Part shown: positions 1 through 6,642 of the stretch, piece by piece
Layout of the letters: each line of letters starts with the position of its first letter
How positions within the stretch are numbered: the first letter of the stretch is position 1
Assembly (NCBI GenBank): GCA_938036585.1
Contig: CALHQN010000014.1
Coordinates: 1 to 8,019 of the forward strand
From: an uncultured Campylobacter sp.
GTDB taxonomy: Bacteria > Campylobacterota > Campylobacteria > Campylobacterales > Campylobacteraceae
Direction of reading: 5' to 3'
DNA: 8,019 nt
Notes under the pieces: generated by a model
What the model was told of the DNA's origin: nothing
Database searches by the model: none
What the model saw: only the letters and a program-made list of their open reading frames with translations
Made by a program: the position numbers and the translations under genes

Positions 1-74
1 GTAAAAAATTTGCCGAATTCTACACGAGTATTTTCTATTCTTATCTTTTTACTTTCGAATTCTAAATCCTGCAA
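1..74 (-). CDS. Possible 5' part of an unidentified gene, cut by the window edge
   Basis: A minus-strand frame opens at a TTG codon (72-74) and stays open for 24 codons to the left edge. AGGGG (complement of 81-85) lies 6 bases upstream of the TTG, which is a good ribosome binding site for this genus. The predicted N-terminus reads MQDLEFESKKIRIENTRV and is rich in charged residues, with no signal peptide or membrane segment visible. It would start 73 bases downstream of the pbpA stop on the same strand, so it could be the next gene in that direction. I do not recognise it. The opposite strand is also open here (frame 1, stop at 91-93), so the coding strand is not certain. Too little is present to assign a function. 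Confidence 0.33.
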   Translation of the reverse strand, partial: MQDLEFESKKIRIENTRVEFGKFF

Positions 75-147
75 TCTTAACCCCTAAAATTGACCATATA
101 TTTTATTGCTTTTAATCTGCGGATCAAATTTAGATTTCCATCCAAAT
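75..147. other. Short AT-rich gap after pbpA
   Basis: This stretch separates the pbpA stop from the putative TTG-started frame at the left edge. On the minus strand it holds AT-rich words around 92-106 that could be a weak -10 element (TAAAAT/TATATG type), followed by the AGGGG ribosome binding site at 81-85. An imperfect inverted repeat (GGATCA at 121-126, TGATCC at 154-159, both next to AAATTT words) spans the pbpA stop codon. No T-run follows it on the minus strand, so it is not a convincing terminator. Confidence 0.3.
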
Positions 148-2058
148 TTAAAATGATCCGTCACTGCTACTTTCGCGGGGTTTAGGAAGCGGCGAAATTT
201 TAGTGTAATACTCCTCCTTGCCGTTGTATGAGCTGCTAAAGACGCCATCTGGAACCGTGAAATTTCGTTTAGTTTGCGGATACTCTTTGAGGTAGTTTGC
301 TAAAAAGCGCGCAAAGACTGGCGCTGCGGTGCGGCCGCCGCCCTCGACCTTTCGCATCGGTTTATAATCGTCGTTGCCGTACCAGATGATGATCTGCAGA
401 TCGGGCGTAAAGCCGCAAAACCACGCATCGATGCTATCGTTTGAGGTGCCCGTTTTGCCCGCGACGTCGATTCCTTGCACGCGCGCGCGAGTGCCGGTGC
501 CGCGCTGGACGATATTTTTCATCAACGTCGTCATCAGATATGCCTGCTCCGGGCGCAGCACGCGGCGGCGCTCGGGCTCTACGTAACGAGTAGTGCCGTT
601 TTGATCGGTGATCGAGAGGATAAATTTAGACTTCGACGTGATACCGAGCCCAGGAAACATCGAATACATCGTAGAGTACTCAAGCGGCGAAATTCCGTAG
701 CTACCGATCGCTACTGAAAGCGCAGGCGGGACATTTTTAAAACCGAACTCTTCCAGCTTTCTTACCGCGCGCTCGACGCCGATAGCCTGCATTAAATTTA
801 TCGTGGCTAAATTTCGCGAGCGCGTGAGGGCTTCTTTTACCGTGATGTAGCCGCTGTAGGTGCTGTCGTAGTTTTTAGGCTTCCATGTTTTACTGCTGCC
901 GTCTTCAAACTCCCTGGCGATGTCCGGGACCTCCGTCATCGTCGAATACCCCATATCAAGGGCGATCTGATATATAAATGGCTTGAAACTCGAGCCGGTT
1001 TGGCGCTGTGACTGGCTGGCACGGTTAAAATTTGATTTAGCGTAATCCACGCCGCCGACGAGCGCTAGAATTTCGCCGTTTTGCGGATGGGTAACGATGA
1101 TCGCGCCGTTTACGTTGCTTGCGTTAGCGTCTTTGTTACGCTTAAGAATTTCGTTGTAGCCGAAAATCAACGCCTCTTGCGCCATCTCCTGCGCCTTTAG
1201 ATCGAGGCTCGTTTCGATACGGTATCCGCCCGTGCGGACATCGGGGATCAGCTTCTCTGCCTCCTTTATGATCTCGTCCACCGCGTATGGGGCTACGTTT
1301 TGTGTGAGCGTCTCGTCATAGACTACGGGCCGCTCAGCCATAGCGATCTCGTATTCGGTTTTATTGATCCAGCCGAGCTCGTGCATTCTGTAAACGACAT
1401 TGTTCGCGCGCGAAAGCGACAGATCCAGATGTTTGGTCGGATCGTAGCTACTAGGCGCCTTCGGCAAGCCTACCAAAATCGCGATCTCTTTAATGCTAAG
1501 ATCTTGCAAATCTTTTTTGAAATATCCAAGCGCAGCCGTGCGAATGCCGTAATATCCGTGTCCGAAATACACTTCGTTGAAATACCGCTCTAAAATTTGC
1601 TCTTTGCTTAGCTCGTTTTCGATTTTAAGCGATAAAATCGCCTCTTTGATCTTGCGATCGAGCTTTCTTTCGCTCGAAAGCACTAAATTTCGCGTGATCT
1701 GCTGCGTAATCGTGGAAGCGCCTTCGACGAATTTCATAGCCTTGATATCTTTTATGATCGCTCTGAAGATCGCCTCGACGTTCACGCCGTTGTGCTCGAA
1801 AAACGCCGTATCTTCGATAGCTACTAGAGCTTCGATCACGCGACCCGGGATATCTTCGTATTTGACGTAAATTCTATTTTGCTCATTAAAAACGTTTGCG
1901 ATCAGATTGCCGTTGCGATCGTAAATTTTAGTCGTGAGCTCTGGATGATAGTTGATTATGGAGTCCGATTCCAAGCGGATCTGCGAATAGAAATACAAAA
2001 AGATGCCGCCTGCTGCGAACGCGCAAACCGTAATAAAACTAAATAAAATTCTTACCAT
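148..2058 (-). CDS. pbpA: Penicillin-binding protein 1A (bifunctional glycosyltransferase/transpeptidase)
   Basis: Class A PBP (636 aa) that polymerises lipid II into glycan strands and cross-links them in the periplasm. Residues 3-24 form a single N-terminal membrane anchor. The GT51 glycosyltransferase domain (about 45-225) shows the ED-xx-F-xx-H-x-G motif with catalytic Glu82, GASTITQQ at 113-120, a RKxKE motif at 135-139 and the E-x-YFNEVYFG motif near 157-166. The transpeptidase domain (about 310-590) has the catalytic S356-S-F-K359 motif, SRN at 414-416 and KTGT at 535-538, so both activities look intact. The C-terminal tail is short and low in structure, and the length is normal for Campylobacter. 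The ATG overlaps the end of maf by 7 bases (2052-2058), and AAGAGG lies 5 bases upstream, inside maf, so translation is probably coupled. The name pbpA follows Campylobacter usage; mrcA/ponA is the equivalent elsewhere. Confidence 0.96.
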   Translation of the reverse strand: MVRILFSFITVCAFAAGGIFLYFYSQIRLESDSIINYHPELTTKIYDRNGNLIANVFNEQNRIYVKYEDIPGRVIEALVAIEDTAFFEHNGVNVEAIFRAIIKDIKAMKFVEGASTITQQITRNLVLSSERKLDRKIKEAILSLKIENELSKEQILERYFNEVYFGHGYYGIRTAALGYFKKDLQDLSIKEIAILVGLPKAPSSYDPTKHLDLSLSRANNVVYRMHELGWINKTEYEIAMAERPVVYDETLTQNVAPYAVDEIIKEAEKLIPDVRTGGYRIETSLDLKAQEMAQEALIFGYNEILKRNKDANASNVNGAIIVTHPQNGEILALVGGVDYAKSNFNRASQSQRQTGSSFKPFIYQIALDMGYSTMTEVPDIAREFEDGSSKTWKPKNYDSTYSGYITVKEALTRSRNLATINLMQAIGVERAVRKLEEFGFKNVPPALSVAIGSYGISPLEYSTMYSMFPGLGITSKSKFILSITDQNGTTRYVEPERRRVLRPEQAYLMTTLMKNIVQRGTGTRARVQGIDVAGKTGTSNDSIDAWFCGFTPDLQIIIWYGNDDYKPMRKVEGGGRTAAPVFARFLANYLKEYPQTKRNFTVPDGVFSSSYNGKEEYYTKISPLPKPRESSSDGSF

Positions 2059-2597
2059 ATAAACCTCTTTAAAATTTCCAGATCAAGCCCCATCGCGGTA
2101 AATTTAGAACCGCGCGAGCTTAGGATATATTTTTCATTAAAGCCCTCGATGCTCATCGCACCCGCCTTGCCGCGCCAATCGCCGCTAGCGATATAGCTGC
2201 GCAGATCGGCCTCGCTAAATTTATAAAATTTATAGCTCGCGACGCTTAGTGCGGCAAGCTGCAAGTTTTTACTTACGAAGATCATCGCGGTATAGACGCT
2301 GCTAACCGCGCCGCTTTGAAGGTCTAGCATCCGCAAAGCATCCGCTTCATCGCGTGCTTTGCCCAAAATTTGATCGCCCGCGATTACGGAGCTATCCGCA
2401 AACAGCACTCTATCATAATTTTTATAAATTTTAAAAAACTGCGCCTTTTTGCTAAGCGCGACGCGATATGAATAGCTGCGAGCGTCCTGCTTGCTAATGC
2501 CGCTCTCGTCAAAATCGAAAGGTATCTGGATAAATTCCACGCCGCCCTCTTTTAAAATTTGAGCGCGAGTGGGCGAGCCGGAAGCCAGATAGATCAT
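2052..2597 (-). CDS. maf: Maf family nucleotide pyrophosphatase
   Basis: Maf/HAM1-fold protein of 181 aa. Family members hydrolyse non-canonical or modified nucleoside triphosphates to monophosphates and are linked to septum formation. Visible family features are the N-terminal LASGSPTR substrate-binding stretch (Ser8, Arg11), KK at 50-51, the FADSSV segment with the likely catalytic Asp68, ILGKARDE at 77-84, QSG at 94-96 with VYTA at 101-104, KAGAMSIEGF at 144-153 and GSKFTAMGLDLE at 163-174. The histidine common after the SG motif is missing, so substrate preference is open. The frame extends 12 codons upstream to 2633, but the ATG at 2597 is preferred: the family begins directly with the I-x-LAS strand, AGGA lies 8 bases upstream, and the ATG shares one base with the stop of the upstream gene (TGATG). 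The gene overlaps pbpA by 7 bases. Confidence 0.9.
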   Translation of the reverse strand: MIYLASGSPTRAQILKEGGVEFIQIPFDFDESGISKQDARSYSYRVALSKKAQFFKIYKNYDRVLFADSSVIAGDQILGKARDEADALRMLDLQSGAVSSVYTAMIFVSKNLQLAALSVASYKFYKFSEADLRSYIASGDWRGKAGAMSIEGFNEKYILSSRGSKFTAMGLDLEILKRFIW

Positions 2598-3103
2598 CAA
2601 AATTTTCCTATCGTCACGCCCAGATATACGCATATCAGAGTTATCGCGACATTTAGCGGGATGAAATATTTTACGACGATGATCAGATGCTCGTTCGCCT
2701 CAAACTCATCCTCCGCAGCGACCGCCTTTTTAAAAGATAAAATTTTATAGTGAATATAGACGAAATTTAAAACGATAAAGCCCGCCGCTACCCACAACGT
2801 CGTCGTTACGCCCTTTACCATCGGATCTGAAAATTTAAAATCGCTCCCGTTTGATAGAAAAAATCCGCTAATGCAAACAAGAGCTAGAAATATCGCGAAG
2901 CACTGCTCGTAGCGCCTAAAATAGCGCATTATCTCGTCAAATTTAGCGCTCAAAGGCTTGCTTTCGTGCTCCTGCTCGCGCATAAAAGCCCTAACTACAA
3001 AGATCACGCAGACTTGAGCGCAGACCAAAAAAATCACGCTTAAAATGTGAATCAGCGGCAAAATTTGCGAGGCTTTGACGAAGCTTGAGTCGATCTCGTT
3101 CAA
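2597..3103 (-). CDS. Four-helix integral membrane protein of unknown function
   Basis: A 168-residue protein with four predicted transmembrane helices at about 13-37, 68-84, 98-117 and 141-163, no signal peptide and short charged loops. I cannot name it with confidence. The layout, with a His inside helix 1 (His19 in LPLIHIL), a Tyr-Ile-His-Tyr turn at the end of helix 3 (His118) followed by basic residues, and a final hydrophobic helix, recalls small HemJ/CopD-like haem or metal membrane proteins. That is inference from pattern only. The start is TTG at 3103: its TTGA overlaps the alaS stop by 4 bases and AAAGG lies 6 bases upstream. The first ATG (codon 41) would remove helix 1. The stop shares a base with the maf ATG. 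From memory, C. jejuni has no gene between alaS and maf, so this may be a lineage-specific operon member. Confidence 0.85.
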   Translation of the reverse strand: MNEIDSSFVKASQILPLIHILSVIFLVCAQVCVIFVVRAFMREQEHESKPLSAKFDEIMRYFRRYEQCFAIFLALVCISGFFLSNGSDFKFSDPMVKGVTTTLWVAAGFIVLNFVYIHYKILSFKKAVAAEDEFEANEHLIIVVKYFIPLNVAITLICVYLGVTIGKF

Positions 3104-5646
3104 ATTTTACCTTTTGCAAAAACGACCGCTTCTTTGATCGCTTCTTCGATTTTTAGCACGTCCTTGCCGCCCGCGGTCGCAAAATCATCGCGCCCGCCGC
3201 CGCCGCCGCCCAAAATCGATGCGGCAAGTTTAACCCATTCTCCCGCTTTGATCGGTGCGTTTTTAACGCCTGCAGCGATTGAAATTTTGCCGTCCGCGCC
3301 CACTTGCATCAACATTATCGCCGCTTTTTCGTGGCTATTTTTAAACTCGTCGATCATAGTTTTTATATCGCCGCCGTCCACTGCCGCGACGCAGAGTTTG
3401 ACGCCGCTTACGTCCGAAAACGAAAGCGCATTCGGATCTTTCGCCGTCTTTGCGCCCTGCTTTAGCTCTTTGATCTCGCTTTTTAGCTTTTTGATCGCTA
3501 CGATCGGATCGCCTCCCTTTAGCTCGGCTTCGATAAGGTTCATCTTATCGCGCAGATCCTGGCCAAATTTAACTACCTCTTGCGAACAGATCGCCTCTAT
3601 CCTGCGCACGCCCGCGCTCACGCCGCTCTCTTTTAAGATCAAAAAGGCGCCGATTTCGCTTATATTATTCACGTGCGTTCCGCCGCAAAGCTCCTTGCTT
3701 ACCTCGCCGAAGCTTACTACGCGCACGTCCGCGCCGTATTTTTCGCCAAAAAGCGCGATCGCGCCGCTATTTTTGGCGCTTTCTATATCCATTATCTCCA
3801 TTTTCTGCGCGGCGCCGCGACAGATCGCTTCATTTACGAAGCTTTGCACAGCTAAAATTTCATCCTCGCTCATCGCTTTTGGATGCGAAAAATCAAATCG
3901 CAAGCGGTTGGGCTCCACCAAGGAGCCCGCCTGCGTCACGTGCTCGCCTAAAATTTTACGAAGCGCGGCGTGCAAAAGATGCGTCGCGCTGTGATGCCTG
4001 GCGATCATAGCGCGCCTTGACGCGTCCACCCTACACTCCACTGTATCGCCCGCCTTAAGCGGCTGCGCGGCTGAAATTTGAGATAGGTTCAAATCAAAAA
4101 ATTTCTGCGTATCCAAAACGGCACTTTTTCCGATCGTGCCGATATCGGCGCACTGTCCGCCGCTAGCTGCGTAAAACGGCGTCCGCTCAAGCATCAGCCA
4201 AGCAATCTCGCCGCTTTTTACCTCATCTTTAATATTAAAATTTTCATCCAAAATCGCTAAAATTTTACTCTCGCAGCTTAGCTTTTCGTAGCCGACAAAC
4301 TCGTTTTTACCGAAGCGCTCGAGCAAAATCGCAAAATCGCCCTGAGCTTTAGCCTTATCGCCGCTGCCCTTCCAGTTGGCCTTTGCGCGGCTCTTTTGCT
4401 CGCTCATCAGCTCGTCGAATTTCGCCTCATCGACGCGCAGATTTTTATCGCGCAGCATATCGGCGGTTAGATCGAGCGGGAAGCCGTAGGTATCGTACAG
4501 CTTAAACGCGACCTCGCCGCTAAAAATTTCTTTAGTGCGCTTAAGCTCCTCGTTAAAAAGCTCGATGCCGTTTGCAAGAGTGGCGAAAAATCGCTCCTCT
4601 TCGAGCTTGATCTGCTCCTTTACGACCTGCTTTTTCTCATTCAGATAGGCGTAGTGTCCGCCCATCAGCTCGCATACTTTATCCACGAGGCGGTGCATAA
4701 ATGGCTCTTTGATACCGAGCAGATAGCCGTGGCGCACGGCGCGGCGTAGAATTCTGCGCAAAACGTATCCCCTGCCCTCGCGATTAAAATTCGTTCCCTG
4801 CGCCAGCAAAAACACGACCGAGCGGATATGATCGGCGATGACGCGGTAGCTCGCGCCACCTTCATAAACGTAAGGCTTGCCGCAAAGCTTCGCGACCTCG
4901 TTAATTAACGGCATAAAAAGCGAGCTGTCGTAGTTGCTAAATTTACCCTCTTTGATCGCCGTGACGCGCTCAAGCCCCATGCCCGTGTCGATGCTAGGCT
5001 TTGGAAGCGGGCTTAGATTGCCCTGCTTGTCGCGCTCGTACTGCATGAAAACTAAATTCCAAATCTCCAAGAAGCGGTCGCCGTCGCCGCCCATATAATC
5101 CTCGCTTCCGTGAAAATGCTCCTCGCCCTGATCGTAAAAAATTTCGCTGCACGGGCCGCACGGGCCGGTATCGCCCATCGCCCAAAAGTTATCGTGATCG
5201 CCGAAGCGGTAGATGCGCTCCTGCGCTATGTGCTGCGCCCAAAACCCAAACGCTTCGTCGTCTTTCTCGTGCACGGTGACGTAGAGTTTTTCTTTGGGAA
5301 GCTTTAAAATTTCGGTTACGAACTCCCACGCATAGGCGATCGCCTGCTCTTTGAAATACTCGCCGAAGCTGAAATTTCCAAGCATCTCAAAAAACGTATG
5401 GTGGCGCGCGGTATAGCCGACGTTGTCTAGGTCGTTGTGTTTGCCGCCGGCGCGGATGCAGGTCTGACAGCTCGTGCGGATGGGCGGCGTCGGGCGCGGT
5501 ACGGCTCCGGTGAATATGCTTTTAAAGGGTACCATGCCCGCATTGGTAAAAAGCAAGCTGTCGTCATCGGGCACTAGCGGCGCGCTAGGAACGATCTGGT
5601 GCCCCTTGCTCGCAAAAAAATTCAAATATTCGCTTCTAATATCCAT
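3100..5646 (-). CDS. alaS: Alanine-tRNA ligase
   Basis: Cytoplasmic class II aminoacyl-tRNA synthetase of 848 aa that charges tRNA-Ala and hydrolyses mischarged Ser/Gly-tRNA-Ala. The N-terminal catalytic domain has the [19 protein letters not shown] motif 2 region (81-99) and the DTGMGLERV motif 3 (220-228). The editing domain has the zinc/catalytic H552-SAT-H556 and C654-GGT-H658. The C-terminal oligomerisation domain has a short coiled-coil-like stretch (about 700-730) and the glycine-rich [15 protein letters not shown] motif at 813-827, where the usual RPD reads RDD. The frame extends 6 codons to a TTG at 5664. ATG at 5646 is preferred because AGGA (5653-5656, complement) sits 6 bases upstream and the protein then begins MDIR as in relatives. 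It is the first gene of the tightly overlapping minus-strand operon and is divergent from the oxidoreductase-like gene. Confidence 0.97.
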   Translation of the reverse strand: MDIRSEYLNFFASKGHQIVPSAPLVPDDDSLLFTNAGMVPFKSIFTGAVPRPTPPIRTSCQTCIRAGGKHNDLDNVGYTARHHTFFEMLGNFSFGEYFKEQAIAYAWEFVTEILKLPKEKLYVTVHEKDDEAFGFWAQHIAQERIYRFGDHDNFWAMGDTGPCGPCSEIFYDQGEEHFHGSEDYMGGDGDRFLEIWNLVFMQYERDKQGNLSPLPKPSIDTGMGLERVTAIKEGKFSNYDSSLFMPLINEVAKLCGKPYVYEGGASYRVIADHIRSVVFLLAQGTNFNREGRGYVLRRILRRAVRHGYLLGIKEPFMHRLVDKVCELMGGHYAYLNEKKQVVKEQIKLEEERFFATLANGIELFNEELKRTKEIFSGEVAFKLYDTYGFPLDLTADMLRDKNLRVDEAKFDELMSEQKSRAKANWKGSGDKAKAQGDFAILLERFGKNEFVGYEKLSCESKILAILDENFNIKDEVKSGEIAWLMLERTPFYAASGGQCADIGTIGKSAVLDTQKFFDLNLSQISAAQPLKAGDTVECRVDASRRAMIARHHSATHLLHAALRKILGEHVTQAGSLVEPNRLRFDFSHPKAMSEDEILAVQSFVNEAICRGAAQKMEIMDIESAKNSGAIALFGEKYGADVRVVSFGEVSKELCGGTHVNNISEIGAFLILKESGVSAGVRRIEAICSQEVVKFGQDLRDKMNLIEAELKGGDPIVAIKKLKSEIKELKQGAKTAKDPNALSFSDVSGVKLCVAAVDGGDIKTMIDEFKNSHEKAAIMLMQVGADGKISIAAGVKNAPIKAGEWVKLAASILGGGGGGRDDFATAGGKDVLKIEEAIKEAVVFAKGKI
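3101..3114 (-). promoter_or_regulatory. Ribosome binding site and TTGA start/stop overlap for the membrane protein
   Basis: AAAGG (complement of 3110-3114) is followed after 6 bases by TTG (3103-3101), which overlaps the alaS TGA stop as TTGA. This is the non-ATG version of the common ATGA coupling signal and it decides the start of the membrane protein, since the next ATG lies 40 codons further in. Ribosomes ending alaS would be placed to restart directly. Confidence 0.7.
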
Positions 5647-5682
5647 GATTTGTCCTGATTTCAAGTTAAATTTTAAAGGCGC

Positions 5683-5688
5683 ATTTTA
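5683..5688 (-). promoter_or_regulatory. Candidate -10 element for the alaS operon
   Basis: On the minus strand TAAAAT (complement of 5683-5688), preceded by AGC, lies about 37 bases before the alaS ATG. This allows a leader of roughly 30 bases that contains the AGGA ribosome binding site. Upstream is a run of T- and A-tracts, as seen in Campylobacter sigma-70 promoters that lack a clear -35 box. Other AT-rich words nearby (such as TATAGT further upstream) could serve instead. The leader is too short for a T-box or other riboswitch. Confidence 0.42.
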
Positions 5689-5733
5689 GCTAAATTAGAT
5701 TTTAAAAACTATAAAATTTTAACCATTCTTAGT

Positions 5734-5739
5734 TATAAT
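5734..5739 (+). promoter_or_regulatory. -10 element (TATAAT) for the oxidoreductase-hemH operon
   Basis: A perfect TATAAT lies 30 bases before the oxidoreductase ATG. There is no TTGACA-like -35 at 17-base spacing; instead the upstream 40 bases are periodic A/T tracts, typical of Campylobacter sigma-70 promoters. Transcription would start near 5746. The ribosome binding site TAGGG (5758-5762) is 7 bases before the ATG at 5770. Both operons are driven from this 123-bp region, with the two -10 boxes facing away from each other. Confidence 0.65.
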
Positions 5740-5769
5740 GGCGCGAAAGATTAAATTTAGGGCATAGCG

Positions 5770-6642
5770 ATGAAAAAAAAGATAGCGATCATAGGCATGG
5801 ACGAGCTTGGTCAAAAGCACTTTAGCGAGCTAAGAAGGAGCGATTATTTCGAGCTCGTAGCGCTTTATCATAAGGGCGGCAGTGAAAATTTCGGCCCGCG
5901 CTATCCGATCTTTGATAATCTAACCGATCTTTTCAATACCGCTAAGCCCGATGCGGTGGTCATTACGGCTCCGCCTTCGGCGCATAAAGAGCTCATTTTA
6001 AAATGTATCCCTTTTACCAAAAATATCTTCGTAGAATCCCCGCTCGCACAGAGCCTCGCCGAGGCTAGAGAGATCAACTACGCCGCGACGACCAACGGCA
6101 CGCGCCTAGCCGTGGGGTATTCGGATAGATATAACCCCGTGATTATCTCGCTGATTCGCGAACTTGCCAAGGGTGATAAAATTTTTTCGATGAGCTTTGT
6201 AAGCGGTTTTGCAAACGATGATAGAGCAGATATCGTCGCCAATGCCCTTTTTAGAGATGTCGATCTTGTGCGGCTGCTTTCTCACAGCGAAATCGCCTGC
6301 ATAGAACTTAGCAAAAATATCTCTAAAGAGCGCACTCTAGCCGCATGCGCGACGCTTCACACAAAAAACGGCTGCTACTGCACGCTCATGCAATCCAATC
6401 TCTATCCTATGAGACGCCACGGTGTCGAAATTTGCACCGACAGCGGCGTATATTTCGGCGATCTAATCTCGATAACTCTTTTTAAAATTACCCCCGAAGG
6501 CCGCGTAAATTTACGCGTCGATCGCGATGACTTTTCGCTGCGGCGCGAGCACGAAGCGTTTTGCGCGATGTGCAACAGCAGCGCGGACGCAGGACTTGCA
6601 AGCGTAGAGGACGCGATAAAAATTAGAGAAATCATCTCATGA
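5770..6642 (+). CDS. Gfo/Idh/MocA-fold oxidoreductase-like protein, catalytic motifs degenerate
   Basis: A 290-residue protein with an N-terminal Rossmann fold (about 3-115) and a C-terminal alpha/beta domain, as in NAD(P)-dependent Gfo/Idh/MocA sugar or amino-acid dehydrogenases. Family signs are KIAIIG at 4-9, DAVVITAPPSAHKE at 61-74, FVESPLAQS at 87-95, the VGYSDRYNP segment at 115-123 and RDVDLVRLL at 162-170. Three key sites are changed. The glycine-rich loop reads GMDELG (second Gly is Asp11), the EKP signature reads ESP (catalytic Lys is Ser90), and the usual D-x-G-x-H-D stretch reads NALFRD (158-163), with Arg where the catalytic His is expected. It may bind a ligand without normal turnover. 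The start has a good ribosome binding site, and the stop overlaps the hemH ATG by 4 bases. The corresponding C. jejuni gene (Cj0504c, from memory) is a putative oxidoreductase. Substrate unknown. Confidence 0.85.
   Translation: MKKKIAIIGMDELGQKHFSELRRSDYFELVALYHKGGSENFGPRYPIFDNLTDLFNTAKPDAVVITAPPSAHKELILKCIPFTKNIFVESPLAQSLAEAREINYAATTNGTRLAVGYSDRYNPVIISLIRELAKGDKIFSMSFVSGFANDDRADIVANALFRDVDLVRLLSHSEIACIELSKNISKERTLAACATLHTKNGCYCTLMQSNLYPMRRHGVEICTDSGVYFGDLISITLFKITPEGRVNLRVDRDDFSLRREHEAFCAMCNSSADAGLASVEDAIKIREIIS

Noticed and set aside
121..159. Inverted repeat GGATCA/TGATCC across the pbpA stop as a terminator
   Set aside because: The arms are interrupted by unequal spacing and no T-run follows on the pbpA strand, so a Rho-independent terminator is not supported.
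1300..1870. Two 97-codon plus-strand frames opposite pbpA
   Set aside because: Both are antisense to the conserved glycosyltransferase-domain region of pbpA and have no ribosome binding site or family signature.
2598..2633. Upstream ATG of the maf frame, giving a 193-residue protein
   Set aside because: The extra 12 residues lie inside the membrane-protein gene, have no family counterpart, and the ATG at 2597 has a better match to the family start.
3193..3211. CCG/GGC repeat tract that might be a phase-variable simple repeat
   Set aside because: It encodes the six glycines of the conserved AlaS C-terminal motif GGGGGGR-x-D, so it is explained by protein function.
3134..3994. A 286-codon open frame on the plus strand opposite alaS
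   Set aside because: It is fully antisense to the conserved C-terminal half of alaS. Its translation is low-complexity Ser/Pro/Leu-rich text, as expected from the complement of a GC-moderate gene, and it matches no family I know.
5647..5664. TTG start for alaS, six codons earlier
   Set aside because: The ATG at 5646 has AGGA at ideal spacing and gives the MDIR N-terminus usual for relatives. The upstream TTG would place that ribosome binding site inside the gene.
5647..5690. T-box or other riboswitch in front of alaS
   Set aside because: The leader from the candidate promoter is only about 30 bases, too short for a T-box, and no hairpin and T-run is present.
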